From the NCBI RefSeq assembly GCF_036323735.1, contig NC_086031.1, positions 42,828,225-42,892,224 on the forward strand: 64,000 nt of DNA, in the 5' to 3' direction. This document shows, piece by piece, positions 42,292 through 52,918 of the stretch; the first letter of the stretch is position 1, and every line of letters begins with the position of its first letter. The stretch comes from Rattus norvegicus. Its lineage: Eukaryota > Chordata > Mammalia > Rodentia > Muridae. The translations under genes were made by a program, and so were the position numbers. A model generated the notes under the pieces. The model saw nothing but the letters and a program-made list of their open reading frames with translations. It made no database searches and was not told where the DNA came from.

Positions 42292-42692
42292 CATGTGCTT
42301 GTGTGTGTGCACAGGTGTGCAGGTGTGCAGGTGTGTGCATGTGCAGGTGATTGTGGAGGACAGAGTACAATCTTGGGTGGTGCTCCCCTCCCTCCCTCCC
42401 TCCCTCCCTCCCTCCCTCCCTCCCTCCCTCCCTCCCTTCCTTCCTTCCTTCCTTCCTTCCTTCCTTCCTTCCAAGTAGATCACCCCGTGGCCTGGTGTTT
42501 GGTAATTTGGCTAAACCAGTTGGCCAGTGAGCCTCAAGTCTCTGCCTGTCTTTACCTCTCCCCTGCTGGGCTTGCAAGCATGTACCACCCCAGTCTGACT
42601 TTTTTTTTAAAACAGGGATTCTGGAGGATTAAACTCAAGCCCTTACGTTTGTAAGGAAAGTGCTTTACTTATGGGATTATCACCCCAGCCCA
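42292..42692 (-). mobile_element. B3 SINE with internal CCCT/CCTT expansion
   Basis: Reversed B3: TG tail near 42300, 'ttgtggaggacagagtacaatcttgggtgg', expansion, 'agttggccagtgagcctcaagtctctgcctg', then 'gtaaggaaagtgctttacttatggg...ccagccc'. Confidence 0.8.
42389..42473. repeat. (CCCT)n then (CCTT)n
   Basis: About 12 CCCT tetramers change abruptly to about nine CCTT tetramers. Confidence 0.98.
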
Positions 42693-43619
42693 TGAATGGA
42701 TTTAGTACAGAACCTACAGCCCAAGTCTGGCTTTGCCGGCCAACGCATCTTGCTAATAGTTCCCAGGGAGTTTTGGTGTGGGCCTGTATCTATACTACTG
42801 GTTTACAGCCTGCGTTCTCACACTACCCTCCGTGTCTGCTCTGCCCTCCACATCTGCTCTTACTATCAAAGCTCTGTTACTGTATGAGGAGAGGAATTTC
42901 CTCTTTTTAATTTGCTCTGACACCATTAGAATCAGACTGAAAATAATCAGTTCCTTCATTGTTTGGTAATATTTTCCTGTGGAGTCTTTTGAGGTTGGGT
43001 TTTTTGGTGGGTGCATTTAAGTATGTGTGAAAACGTTGAAAAAAATTGATTCATTTTACTCACATTTCATGTTTCCTTGGGACAGTTTAGCTAAATCATA
43101 TTTTCAGAATAGAATATTATAACTTTAACTTTAAATGTTCAAATGTTCAAAATATTGTAATTGCAGCATTTTCTTGTGATTTCTGAAAATCTCCATTGCA
43201 TTTGTAGTTAGGATTCTCTTTACACATCTTCATTAGTGAGGTGTGTGTGTGTATACATGTGTGTGCATATATGTTGTGTGTGTGTGTTTACATGTCCATG
43301 TAAGTGTATAATTTTAGAATCTATTATTGACTGATTTGAGGTTGATAAATTTTAGTCATTTTTCAAATAAGCACATTTTAAAAACTGGTCCATCATTTCT
43401 CTCTGTTTTTTTTAATGTTGTACTGACTTCTATAATTTCCTTTATTATTTAATTTTTAAAATTTAAACTGAATTTTGCTTTAACCTATTACATATGAACA
43501 AATTGTATATTTAATTGAGGTATTATGTAATATTTGGCATGAATATATTGTATAATGTTTAAATCATGTTAAACACATGTATCTCCTTAAATATTTATTT
43601 ATGGTTAGAAATATTAAAC
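42693..43619. other. AT-rich DNA, possibly very old reversed L1
   Basis: 43190-43550 is T-rich with 'ctttacacatcttcattagtgag' and 'gaattttgctttaacctatt' patches reminiscent of reversed ancient L1, plus a TG patch at 43240-43290. Not strong enough to call. Confidence 0.35.
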
Positions 43620-43765
43620 CTTTTTTCCCTAACTTTTTCTCCTCCTTCTCTTTCCCTTATTCCCTCCCCACTCTCTCCCTTCTTATCTCTTTTCTCTTCC
43701 TTTTCCTCCTCTCCTTTCTCCTCTGCTCCTCACCTTTCTCCTTCTCCTTTTCTCTCCAATGGTGT
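43620..43765. repeat. Polypyrimidine CTC-rich tract
   Basis: Low-complexity C/T sequence immediately before the minisatellite. Confidence 0.85.
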
Positions 43766-43799
43766 TGTGAGTTTAGTCCGTGGTCTCCTACATGCTCGG

Positions 43800-44232
43800 C
43801 AAGTGTCTCAGCACCATGCTGCACCCCATCTCTCTATGCTGCACCCCATCCCATTTCTCTATGCTGTACCCCATCCCATCTCTGTATGCTGCACCCCATC
43901 TCTCTATGCTGTACCCCATCTCATCTCTCTATGCTATACCCCATCTCATCTCTCTATGCTGTACCGCATCTCTCTATGCTGCACCCCATCTCTCTATGCT
44001 GTACCCTATCTCACCTCTCTATGCTGTACCCATCTCTCTATACTGCACCCCATCTCTCTATGCTGTACCCCATCTCATCTCTCTATGCTGTACCGCATCT
44101 CTCTATGCTGCACCCCATCTCTCTATGCTGTACCCTATCTCACTTCTCTATGCTGTACCCCATCTCTCTATGCTGCACCCCATCTCTATGCTGTACCCTA
44201 TCTCATCTCTCTATGCTGTACCCCATCTCTCT
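43800..44232. repeat. 22/27-bp minisatellite, about 18 units
   Basis: Unit 'ccatctctctatgctgYacc' alternates with longer forms containing an extra 'atctc'. A higher-order pattern of about 130 bp recurs (43945-44060 versus 44075-44160). Open in all three plus frames only because the array lacks stop triplets. Confidence 0.97.
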
Positions 44233-44269
44233 TGCTTTCCATTTTTGGTATCCAACAAAGGAAAATTTG

Positions 44270-44406
44270 TTTCTGTTTGTGGACCCCAAGTTTCCCTATG
44301 TAGCCCTGGCTGTCCTGGAACTCTGTAGACCAGGCTGGCCTCAGACCCTGGATTGAGCCTGTCCTACCTGCTGTGCTGGGATTGAAGGTGCACACCACCA
44401 CACCCC
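44270..44406 (-). mobile_element. B1 SINE
   Basis: Reversed: 'ccctatgtagccctggctgtcctggaactctgtagaccaggctggcctcag' in overlapping blocks, then 'ctgctgtgctgggattgaaggtgcacaccaccac'. Well preserved. Confidence 0.93.
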
Positions 44407-44924
44407 GGTGATATCCAACTTATGATGAGAGGTTTACTTTGTTGTTTTTCCCAACTTTTGGAACGGAAATCTTAGTTCACTGATTCTCAGTGTTTCTTAA
44501 ACTCTTTCTACACCTTATAAAGTTCCCTCTGGGTGTTGTCTAAGCTGTGTAGCCCACAGTTTCATGCATGCTATTTTCATATTTCTTTTGGTGCATATAT
44601 TTCCTAATTGTTAAAATTCCTTCCCCGGCTCACAGACTATTTATAAACACATGGGAGTGGGAAAGGGCTACTGTCTCTGTTATAGATTTTAATTTTTATT
44701 GCATTTATGATCACAGAACATAGTTATGAGTTATTTGCTGTATGACATCTGTTGGAATGGAGGGGGAGTCTGCATTAGTTTATTCCTTGGTGTAGGAGTT
44801 TACAGAAAGCTCTTACATCAAACTCATTAGTCATGATCTTTAAGTCAGGCTGCCAGTTCTCTCCCTCCCTCCCTCTCTCCATCTCTCCCCCCTCCTTCCT
44901 GCCCATCCCATTTTTTCTTTCTTT
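44407..44924. other. No recognised feature
   Basis: AT-rich single-copy-looking sequence; nothing recognised. Confidence 0.45.
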
Positions 44925-45140
44925 TTCTGAGATAATGACTTCTGTAGCTTGGGCTGGTATTGAACAATCTCTATAGCCTAGGATGACCTTGAACTCTGGA
45001 TGCTTCTGCCTCCAGCTCTCCAGAATGCTGGACATATAAGCATGAACCATTCAAATACAGCTCGTGAAGTTCTGAAGAACCAGGAACCAGAACTCCAGGC
45101 ATGCTAGGCAGACACTACCAACTGAGGCACAGCCCCAAGT
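44925..45140 (-). mobile_element. B4 SINE
   Basis: Reversed B1-like half ('gcttgggctggtattgaac', 'ggatgaccttgaactctgg') then reversed ID-like half ('aggcatgctaggcagacactaccaactgaggcacagcccc'). Confidence 0.8.
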
Positions 45141-46149
45141 CTACCAGACTTCCCTAGAGGAATTCTTTCTACTCACTAGATATTAATTATCTTAAGTACT
45201 ATCATTTTTTAATTTTAGATTGTTTCCAGTTACAGTTCTATTAGATCAGATTTCATTTTGATGCTAGTGCGTTCTGCCTTGTGTAGACAGGTCCACTTCT
45301 CCTTGTGTACTCTACCTGGGAATGTAGGTGGGCATTTTTACCTCTGAGATCCTTTCATCATTAAAGGTTTTGCTTTTCCCAGAAGCTTCACAGCGATCAC
45401 TGATTATTGCGATAATTTACTAATTCAGCAGTTTCTAGAAAAGGGGGGAGGGCAGTTTGAAACACAGATTTTCCCCGTGGTCCAAATTCCAACAACGGAA
45501 AAATATTTGCTCATCGCGAATTTAGGGTTCTTTTTCCATTGTTTTTTCTAGTCTATCTTTCTGGGGGGGATGTAAATCTTCGGGTGCCTTAGTCAGCTAG
45601 TTCTCAACTCTTCTCTCCACCTTGGTTTGAACTCAGCATCTTGTCTTTCACGGTTGCAAAAGTCAAGGCACCATCTTCCGCTCAGCCGCCGCTCTGATTT
45701 AATTCTCTTTGACGTTTGAAAGATTTCTTTTTATTTCCATATGAGACTAACCATATATTCAGAGTTTATCAGTAATTACTGGTTTAGCGGAAGATAATAC
45801 CTTACTCATTAGGCAGTTGGGACTTGTCAACTCTTGGTTTTGGAAGCCTGAACTTTTGTTGTTGTTGTGAACCAGTATCTTAAGTCTTACATACTCTTGA
45901 GAACTGGAGTTCATTCTTTGAGTTTTCTAATTATGACACCGCTGAAACAAACACCAAAGAAAAGTTTCAGCAGTGGTTCCTTTCCTATTGGATTCAGCAT
46001 TGCAACAATGTTTAAAGAGCATCTTTTACCATTAGCCATCATTGCCGGCTTGGTGCTCTGCGGTGGGACCAGAAACTCCTAGGATCATGGGACAGCAGGA
46101 GTAAAACTCCAAGCTGTGGTTAGGGACAGTGGGAATAAAACTCCAAACT
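45141..46149. other. Repeat-free single-copy block
   Basis: 1 kb with no SINE. 45500-45830 retains CpGs (ctcatcgcgaat, cagccgccgctc) and homeodomain-like cores (gtaattactgg). Candidate conserved non-coding DNA, see findings. Confidence 0.4.
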
Positions 46150-46225
46150 GTGGTTCTTACCTATAAAACTGTGTGTGTGTGTTTGTGTATGTATATGAAT
46201 TGTGTGTATGTGGTTGGGAATATGT

Positions 46226-46510
46226 CATTGAATGCATGTATCTGTGCATGCACAGAGGCCAAAGGAAAATGTTGGATGTCTTGGTCTGTCCTTCTCTGTC
46301 TTATTCCCCTAAGGCAAGGTCTCCCTTTGCTAGGCTTGGAGCAAGCAAGCCTTGGAGATCCGTCTGTCTCTACCCTTTCAGTTCTGGGGTCACAGGGATG
46401 TATAGCCATGCCCATGTCTTTTATGTGTGTGCTGGGGATTCAATTCAGGTCCTCATATCTGCACACCAACTACTTTTACTCATTGAATTGTCTTCTCAAT
46501 TTCTGTCTGA
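46226..46510 (-). mobile_element. B3 SINE
   Basis: Reversed: 'gcacagaggccaaaggaaaatgttgg', 'ctttcagttctggggtcacaggg', 'gtgtgctggggattcaattcaggtcctcatatctgc'. TG patch at 46160-46215 is its tail. Confidence 0.8.
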
Positions 46511-46564
46511 TTTCTTCTGTAACCCACTTTTATTTTTGTATCCATGATGGTTTTAATGACCACC

Positions 46565-46935
46565 CTGTGGTGGCTTGAATGAGATTGACCCCCATAAACT
46601 CATCCATTTACATGCTTAATATCTAGTAGATGAGTAGACAGGGAAGGATTAGGAGCTGTGGCCTTGTTGAAAGAGGTATGTCACTGAGGGTGGACTTGGA
46701 AATTTTAAAAACCAACACCAGACCCAACGTCTCTCTCTCCTTCTACCTGTCTGCCTGCAGATCAGAATGTAGCTCTCAGCATGACTGCATGCATGCTATA
46801 ATGCTTCTCACCATGATGATAATGGACCAAGCCTGTGAAACTATAAGCAAGCCCCAAGTAAAGGTCTTTCTTTATAATATAAGTTGCATTGGTCATGGTG
46901 TCTCTTCACAGCAATACAACAGTGACTAAGACAAC
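46565..46935 (+). mobile_element. URR1 rodent hAT-type DNA transposon
   Basis: 'gtggtggcttgaatgagattgacccccataaac', 'gaaggattaggagctgtggccttgttg', 'gtgaaactataagcaagcccc', 'ttgcattggtcatggtgtctcttcacagcaatac'. Near full length; best-preserved member here. Class II name from memory. Confidence 0.8.
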
Positions 46936-46944
46936 CCGGGAGAA

Positions 46945-47160
46945 GTTATCCAACCCAATCAGTCAGCCCTAACCAAGCAATACTAAATGGGTTCAGCATA
47001 CACAGGCATATACGCACGCATGCACATACTCGTAACAATGGTGAAACAAATAGAGCTAAGGAACTGAGAGAGAGGGGATGTGGTCAGAGGGGGAGGAGAA
47101 GGATGAAAGTCTTGTACTTACAGTACTCACATATGAAAGTATGAAAAAACATTAAATAAA
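46945..47160 (+). mobile_element. Lx-like L1 3' end
   Basis: 'ccaagcaatactaaatgggttcagcatacacagg', then a purine-rich 'gaggggatgtggtcagagggggagg' and an A-rich end resemble the rodent Lx 3' terminus. Confidence 0.45.
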
Positions 47161-47166
47161 ATAAAA

Positions 47167-47171
47167 CAGTT

Positions 47172-47206
<35 letters not shown>

Positions 47207-47210
47207 TTTT
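47167..47210. repeat. (TTTA)n microsatellite
   Basis: About 11 TTTA units. Confidence 0.97.
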
Positions 47211-48210
47211 ATAAAACAGGTTTTTTAGTTTTTTATTGTTTCACAGTTTTGACAGTCACACAATGAGCTTCAGTTGTTTTTACCACCCTGCATCTTCCTT
47301 TCTCTTCCTCTCCCACTGGAACTCTTATTCTTCCTAACAAGTCCCCCTCCTACTTTCGTGACTTCTTTTTGTGTAATTAATTAATTAATTAATTGAAATT
47401 AGTTAATAAAATTAAGAGATAATATCAATTAATTAAGATCAATTGAATCAATTGGGTGGTTGATTAAGTAATTAATTAATTAATGGTGGAGGTTATTTAC
47501 TAGAGCAAAGGCAACTTACCAGTAGCTCTACCACTCAGGATTTCTCCTTCTTCTCCAAAAAGGGGTGGCACCTCATGACATTTCCTCCATCCATGGTGAA
47601 TTGTTGACAGGCCCAAGCTGGCAAGGGTCTTATGCAGATAACCTCGGCGTCAATGAGTTCGCAAGTACAAGCCATGCTGCTTCCTGAAGACCTCTTTTTG
47701 CCTTTCATCTCCCTATGCTCTGGCTTAACATTCTATTCTCTTATGTGTCCGAGCCTTACAGGGATTGATCTAGACATCTCATTTAGGGCAGTGTTTTTTA
47801 TTCTTGGCACTTTGGCTAGTTGTGGGCTTCTGTATTAACCACTGTGCATGGCAATAAGAATCCTCTCTGAAGACAAATGGGTATAAGCATGAATATTTAG
47901 GAAACAGTTTGACAATATGACCATTTAGTACAACAATAGTAGTAATAAGTTCTCCCTGGGGTCTATGATCTCCCCAGCTCTAGGCCTTTGCCAGATTCAT
48001 AGAATAAGGCATGAAAAGCTTCCAATGGAACAGGCCTCAAATCCAGTCTGAAAATAGTTGGTCATCCCCTATAACAGCTATGCCACAATTGCATTAGAAG
48101 GTACATTTTGGCTGGCAGCTCTTTACTATAGCTTGTAGGAGTCACAGCTATTGACTCATCTTTCCCAGGATAGAACTGCAGTTGTACAGTGAGATGTGCT
48201 TGACTACTTC
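47211..48210 (-). mobile_element. Lx-like rodent LINE-1 3' region, about 1 kb
   Basis: 'aagtccccctcctactttcgtgac', 'ggttatttactagagcaaaggcaacttaccag', 'ggggtggcacctcatgac', 'cccaagctggcaagggtctt', 'ctccctggggtctatgatctccccagc' and 'gttggtcatcccctataacagc' follow in order the landmarks of a common rodent L1 3' segment. The copy at 1-305 covers part of it. Orientation judged from the T-rich left end. Confidence 0.65.
47377..47482. repeat. (TTAA)n imperfect palindromic tract
   Basis: AATT/TTAA tetramers in two blocks flanking a degenerate centre; self-complementary and located inside the Lx-like element. Confidence 0.9.
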
Positions 48211-48259
48211 TCCAGCAAAGGATCCCTTGACTTCTACCTGGCTCTCTTTGCTTATTACT

Positions 48260-48574
48260 GAAACAAATGACTCTTCTGAATTAAAAAAAGACAACAAGCA
48301 GAATTCTCAAACGCGAGGTCTTAAGGAGAAGATCCTCTTGCTGTTCATTCCTCTACCCCGCTGTGCAAATGTACAGACGTTTTATGGAGGGGATGTGCAG
48401 TAGCCTTATTATACCTTGCTTGAGAAAAATGCTCCCATTGATTAAAATCTCCCAGCCCGTAAAAAGAAGCAGTTATTGTATAGCTCATGCCGGGAGATTC
48501 AGGCCCTGTGTGCATATTCCTCTCCCATAATAGCCAGGAGCAATGATGTCGCCATCAGAACTGTAACTCCAGTG
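48260..48574. other. No recognised feature
   Basis: Single-copy-looking; nothing recognised. Confidence 0.4.
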
Positions 48575-48685
48575 TCTCCTAAGTGCTAAATACTGCTTTA
48601 GTGCTAGGAATACCAAAGCAGGAAGGGGCCTTTGCTCTGGAGGAGCTCACAGACTGGTGGGAGCGTGTAAATGATCATAGAGACT
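48575..48685 (+). mobile_element. LINE-2 fragment
   Basis: 'cctaagtgctaaatactgctttagtgctaggaatacc', 'gctctggaggagctcacagactggtggg' match the L2 3' region (ggagctcacagtctagtgggg). Ancient. Confidence 0.65.
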
Positions 48686-48854
48686 TGAGAGTGACATAAC
48701 CTGAAGCGGAAGTCAATGGAATTGCCTTCCTCCGTGGACAGACGCCCTTGCTTTCCAAGAAACACTGATAAGGGAGTGAAAATCCAAACCACAGACTTGG
48801 AGAAATCATTTGAAAACGCTACATCTCATGTGATTCTATTACAGGTATATGGAG

Positions 48855-48965
48855 GGATGAATGAGGCAGTGCATATCTGTAATGCCAACACATGGGGCGA
48901 GAGTCAGGAGAGCTTATGGGTAGCCTGGGCTACACAGTAAGATGATCTCATCTCAAAAACAAAAC
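48855..48965 (+). mobile_element. Degenerate B1 SINE
   Basis: 'gaggcagtgcatatctgtaatgcc', 'gggtagcctgggctacacagtaagatgatctcatctcaaaaac'. Confidence 0.65.
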
Positions 48966-49094
48966 ACAACACATCAAAAAAAATATATATATATGAAGAA
49001 CACATGGCTTGATAATAAGGAAACATGTTCTCGATCTAAAACCAAAGGATTTGAAGCAATTCACTAAGGAAAAAATGTGGATGCCAGATTCCAA

Positions 49095-49580
49095 GCACAG
49101 GGGTGGTGCTCTGCTTTAGCCACTGGGGAAATGCAAATGCAGCTCTAATCCAACCCTTCCACAGATCCATCAGAAAGGTTAAGATTCAAGACAGACAATA
49201 TCACGTGTTGATAAAATGTGGGGGAAGTCAGAATTCACCCATACCAGTGGTGGTACCGTGGAGGACATGGCCATTGTGCAAAACAGTTTATGAGAATTGT
49301 TAAAATTATTGAGTATACTCCTATCATGTAGTCTGTCATTTTGCCCTGCATGTATTCAAGAGACAAGTTCATATTTACAAGGAGACTCGTATACAATGAT
49401 TCAGAGACGCTTCAAGTGTAGTTATCACAAACCAGAAGGAACTCGTGCCCATCCGCACAATAGAAGAACCGGAGAGTATGCCACGTAATGGAATCCCACT
49501 GAGCAATAAAGAGCATGGGAATGCTACCTCACAGCAAGAAGGGTGAGCATCATTGTGCTGCACATGAAAGAGAGTGATAA
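49095..49580 (+). mobile_element. Ancient L1 ORF2 C-terminal fragment
   Basis: 'cactggggaaatgcaaatgcagc', 'gttgataaaatgtgggggaag', 'agtatactcctatcatgtagtctgtcattttgcc', 'atggaatcccactgagcaataaagagcatggg' follow the order of L1 ORF2 coding sequence with many indels. Non-coding relic. Confidence 0.65.
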
Positions 49581-49794
49581 GGTTGTGCTTAAAAAAAGGG
49601 TGAGAGATGCCTCGGAGGAGGTGAGTTCAGGATGCTCTCAGTGGACAGTTCAGAGACGAACTACTCAGATGTCAGGACCAGTGGGAGGGCTGACCTGAGG
49701 TTTGCAATTTGATCAGATGCTGTTCAAGGAAATGGGGTGATAAAGGGAGGGGGAGGGGAGCAGGTCCCTGTGTAAACAGTTCTCCCCTCCTTGG

Positions 49795-49905
49795 TTTATC
49801 TTTGAGACAGGCCCTGTGTAACCCTGTTTGGCCTAGAACTCACAGATCCACCTGCCTCTGCCTCCCTAGTCCTTGAATTAAAGGAGTATGCCAGCTTGCC
49901 TGCTT
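49795..49905 (-). mobile_element. B1 SINE
   Basis: Reversed: 'tttgagacaggccctgtgtaaccctgtttggcctagaactcacagatccacctgcctctgcc' in consecutive blocks. Confidence 0.85.
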
Positions 49906-49924
49906 CCTCTCCCCACACACACCT

Positions 49925-50045
49925 AAGTTTTTTGAGACAGGGTCTCTTTCTGAACCTGGTGCTTATCACCTGGCTACACTATCCACCCTCAGCCCCCATC
50001 TCCAGCTCTCTATCCCCAAGATTACAAGGGAACACCAACACAGCA
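49925..50045 (-). mobile_element. B3 SINE, partial
   Basis: 'ttttttgagacagggtctctttctgaacctggtgcttatcacctgg' and 'cagctctctatccccaagattacaaggg' as in reversed B3 bodies. Confidence 0.7.
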
Positions 50046-50559
50046 GTGTCCTCTGCGACACCAGGATTGCAAGAGGAGAGTGGATAGGAGAGGAGGAGTG
50101 AAGAGAAGATAGGAGAGCAGAGGGTCCAGCAGAGAGAGGGGAAGCGGTGACAATGATCTCCAGATCCTTCTGGTTCTTTTTGTTCCAATTTGTGTTATGA
50201 AATATCTCCCTGAAGGCTTCAGTGTTGGAAGTCTGTTCCCAGTTGGTGCTGTCTGGGGGTGTTCTGGAAACTTAGGGGTCAGGGTCTCACAAGAAAGAGA
50301 AGGTCATTGAAACCATGAACTCATCCCAATTGAGTTCTCATCCCCCGTGAGTTTATTAAATTCTTACTATGTGCCATCTACTTGTGTCACCAGGTTGCCC
50401 AGGCACACCATTCCTGAATATAAAAAGAGATCCCAACTCTATCCAGGCACAAATTACAATGGTGTCTGCCCAAAGTGCTCACTGGATATTTGAGGGAGTC
50501 CCCAAATGGCATCTCCTACAGGTGCTCACAGAACAATCTTTGGCCTTCTTTTCCTTCCC
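50046..50559. other. No firm feature
   Basis: 50345-50385 'gagtttattaaattcttactatgtgcc' looks like a short L2/MIR scrap. Nothing else recognised. Confidence 0.4.
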
Positions 50560-51005
50560 AGGTATCCTATTTTTATTTCTGTTGCTGTGATAAAATACTT
50601 CAAGAAGCAACTTAGAGGAGACAGGGGTTCATTTGTCTTACAGTTCTAGCTTAGAGGTCACTGTGGTCAGGGCAGCCACAGTCAAATCAAGGAGCTAAGT
50701 CGTTACAGATTGGCAGGAGCTTGAAGCAGCTGGTCACGTCACATCTGCCGTGAGGTAGAGAGAGCGATGTGTACCTGCATGCTTAGTACCCAGATGGCTT
50801 CCTGAGCTCTTATACAGGCCAGGACCTCAAGTCAGGGAACGAACGGCACTGCCCACTTTCAGCGTGGATCTCCCCACACCAATTAAGGCCATCAAGACAA
50901 TCCCCAGGAGACACACCCACAGGCTAACCTGATCGAGACGGACATCAGGAGAGTCCCGGTGACTCCCGTTGTGCCAGGCTGACAATTAAAACCAACTGTC
51001 GCTTC
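50560..51005. mobile_element. RCHARR1/URR1-like rodent hAT transposon
   Basis: 'tctgttgctgtgataaaatacttcaagaagcaacttagagg', 'caattaaggccatcaagacaatccccaggagacacacccacaggctaacctgatcgagac', 'gtgccaggctgacaattaaaac'. Near full length. Confidence 0.65.
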
Positions 51006-51649
51006 AATTCACACTTCTTAGCGTCTATCACGCAGGAAGCTCCGGCGAATGTCCCGTTTACAGTGCCCACTGGGAGAACTCCAAAGTTCAAACCAAGATC
51101 AATAAAATATTCGGTGTGCCGAAGTGGCTAGGCTCCTGTCGAAGCAGAGAGTCGGTCTTGATACGTTTCTGGGTTGTCATGGTAGCTAAAGAGAATAACC
51201 TTTGGCAGAATTCCCTGTTCATAGTAGGTCAAGGCTAGACTGGAAAGATGCGGTCGAGTTTCTCACCCTGTGATGGGTGTGAGCACCATGGTGGCTGCTC
51301 TGTATTTGGCGCAGATCTGCCGACTGAATGACACAGCTTCCCCGTGAGACTGCCTACTTCTTCAAGTCATGGGCTAGGTATGTGTGGGCTTCTATGGGAA
51401 AGAAGTGAGTATATCCTGCAGGCCAGCCAGGGGATGAAGATAGACGTGCTGGGAGACAGGCAGAGGTCTTGCTTTGTGACAGGCGAGAGCGGCATGGAAA
51501 GGAAGCCATCAGGGTTAAGATATGACAGAAGCCACTTGACAGAAGGACTGGAGACCTCTCCCAGCAGGGCTCCAGGTAATAAAACAGATCTCACAGAAGA
51601 AGGAGAGCTGGAGTGAGAGTCTGTGGACGCCAGTGCTTTGTTAAAAACC
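51006..51649. other. No recognised feature
   Basis: Single-copy-looking; nothing recognised. Confidence 0.45.
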
Positions 51650-51850
51650 TGTAACGGTTAAGTTGTTAAGAGCATGAACTGATCTTGCAGAGGATCTGAG
51701 TTTGATTCCCAGCTCTTGGGTGAGGCACAACTGCTTTGCAACTCCAGCTCCAGGGGAATCAGATGCCCTCTTGTAGCCTCCTTGGGTACCTGCACTCATG
51801 TGCACGTACCTACAAGCACACACTGACCCGTAATTAAAAAGTATCTAAAT
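51650..51850 (+). mobile_element. B2-type SINE
   Basis: 'taagttgttaagagcatgaactgatcttgcagaggatctgagtttgattcccagc', 'aactccagctccaggggaatcagatgccctctt', then ACGT/AC-rich tail. Confidence 0.9.
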
Positions 51851-52334
51851 TACCTACAACGTTTCAGAACTCGGGAGGCATGGGGATTTTGCTCCTCTGT
51901 TTTTGCAGCTCGCTAGCCTGCTTACATCCGCAGAAGTGTTCTTTTTGTCTTTACTAAGAAACTGCTGGTGTGTTCCTGGTCCAATTGGGTGTTCTGAGAG
52001 ACAGGAACCTGGAAATCTCAGTAGATGCGCTCCACTGATTAATGTGGGTTATAGCTTCACCACTATGTCTTCTCCGCTCCTTCTCTTGTCCAGTTTTGCT
52101 TCCCGACTTCTGCTCTGACTGACTGAGCAACGTCATCATCAGACCCAGAAGCAATAGGCTGTACAAAACTCTACCCTCCCCCACAGTGGCATATCATCTA
52201 TCCTGTGGTAAATGCTCTGTGTCACACTACTCACAGGACTTCTTTGAACTCCTAGGCCAGCCAACTTTGAGCCACCTGCTCCCAGGAGCTGCTCTAATTT
52301 TGTAAAACTTCTCATGAAAATCAGGTACCCAAAT
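51851..52334. other. No recognised feature
   Basis: Single-copy-looking; nothing recognised. Confidence 0.45.
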
Positions 52335-52690
52335 GATCTTTTTAAAAAAATTTTTTTTGAGGTTACAATGTGATCACAACCTTTCTCCTCTCTTCAAACT
52401 CTCCCATGTATCCATCCTCGCTCTCTTTCAAATTCATGGCCTGTTTTTAAATTTTAATTGTCTGTTACATGAGTATGTTTATATTCGTGTATATATAACC
52501 CGCACAGTCTCTATCATTTTACTTGTGTGTATGTTTCTATGGCTGACCGCTTGGTCTTAGATGGCCAGTTGGTGAGCTCTTCTCTGGGCAAGACTAGTTC
52601 TCCTGCTCCCTGCATTCCTCAGTTGCCTGTAGTTCTTTACATAAGGTTGAGGTCTCGTGAGCCCCCAGAAGTCTCACCGATGTGAGGAGT
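52335..52690 (-). mobile_element. Lx-like rodent LINE-1 3' region, second type
   Basis: 'gaggttacaatgtgatcacaacctttctcctc', 'gcacagtctctatcattttacttgtgtgtatg', 'gatggccagttggtgagctcttctctgggcaagactagttctcc', 'cattcctcagttgcctgtagttctttac' are landmarks of an abundant rodent L1-derived repeat. Confidence 0.65.
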
Positions 52691-52734
52691 CGAACAAGAA
52701 CCACACTGATGGACATGCCAGATGATCTCTTTTG

Positions 52735-52738
52735 AAGG

Positions 52739-52773
<35 letters not shown>

Positions 52774-52918
52774 CATTAGAGGCCAGAAGAGGGCATCAGA
52801 GCCCCCGGAGTTGGTAAGTTTCGAACCACCTGACAGAGGTGCTGGGTACTGAACTCTGGTTCTCTGGATGTGCAACAAGCACTATTCGCCGTGGCGTTAC
52901 CCATCTCTCTAGCACCAC
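52735..52918 (-). mobile_element. B2 SINE with CTCF-like motif
   Basis: TG tail, 'gaggccagaagagggcatcagagcccccgg', 'gtactgaactctggttctctgg', 'cgttacccatctctctagcacc'. The 'ccagaagagggcat' segment at 52783-52796 is the B2 sequence known to give rise to CTCF sites in rodents. Confidence 0.88.

Noticed and set aside
43800..44232. CRISPR-like array of short direct repeats
   Set aside because: Continuous minisatellite without spacers.
43566..44356. Three overlapping plus-strand frames of 182-259 codons
   Set aside because: They are the 22/27-bp minisatellite read in three frames; all are Ser/Leu/Cys/Pro repeats with no domain.
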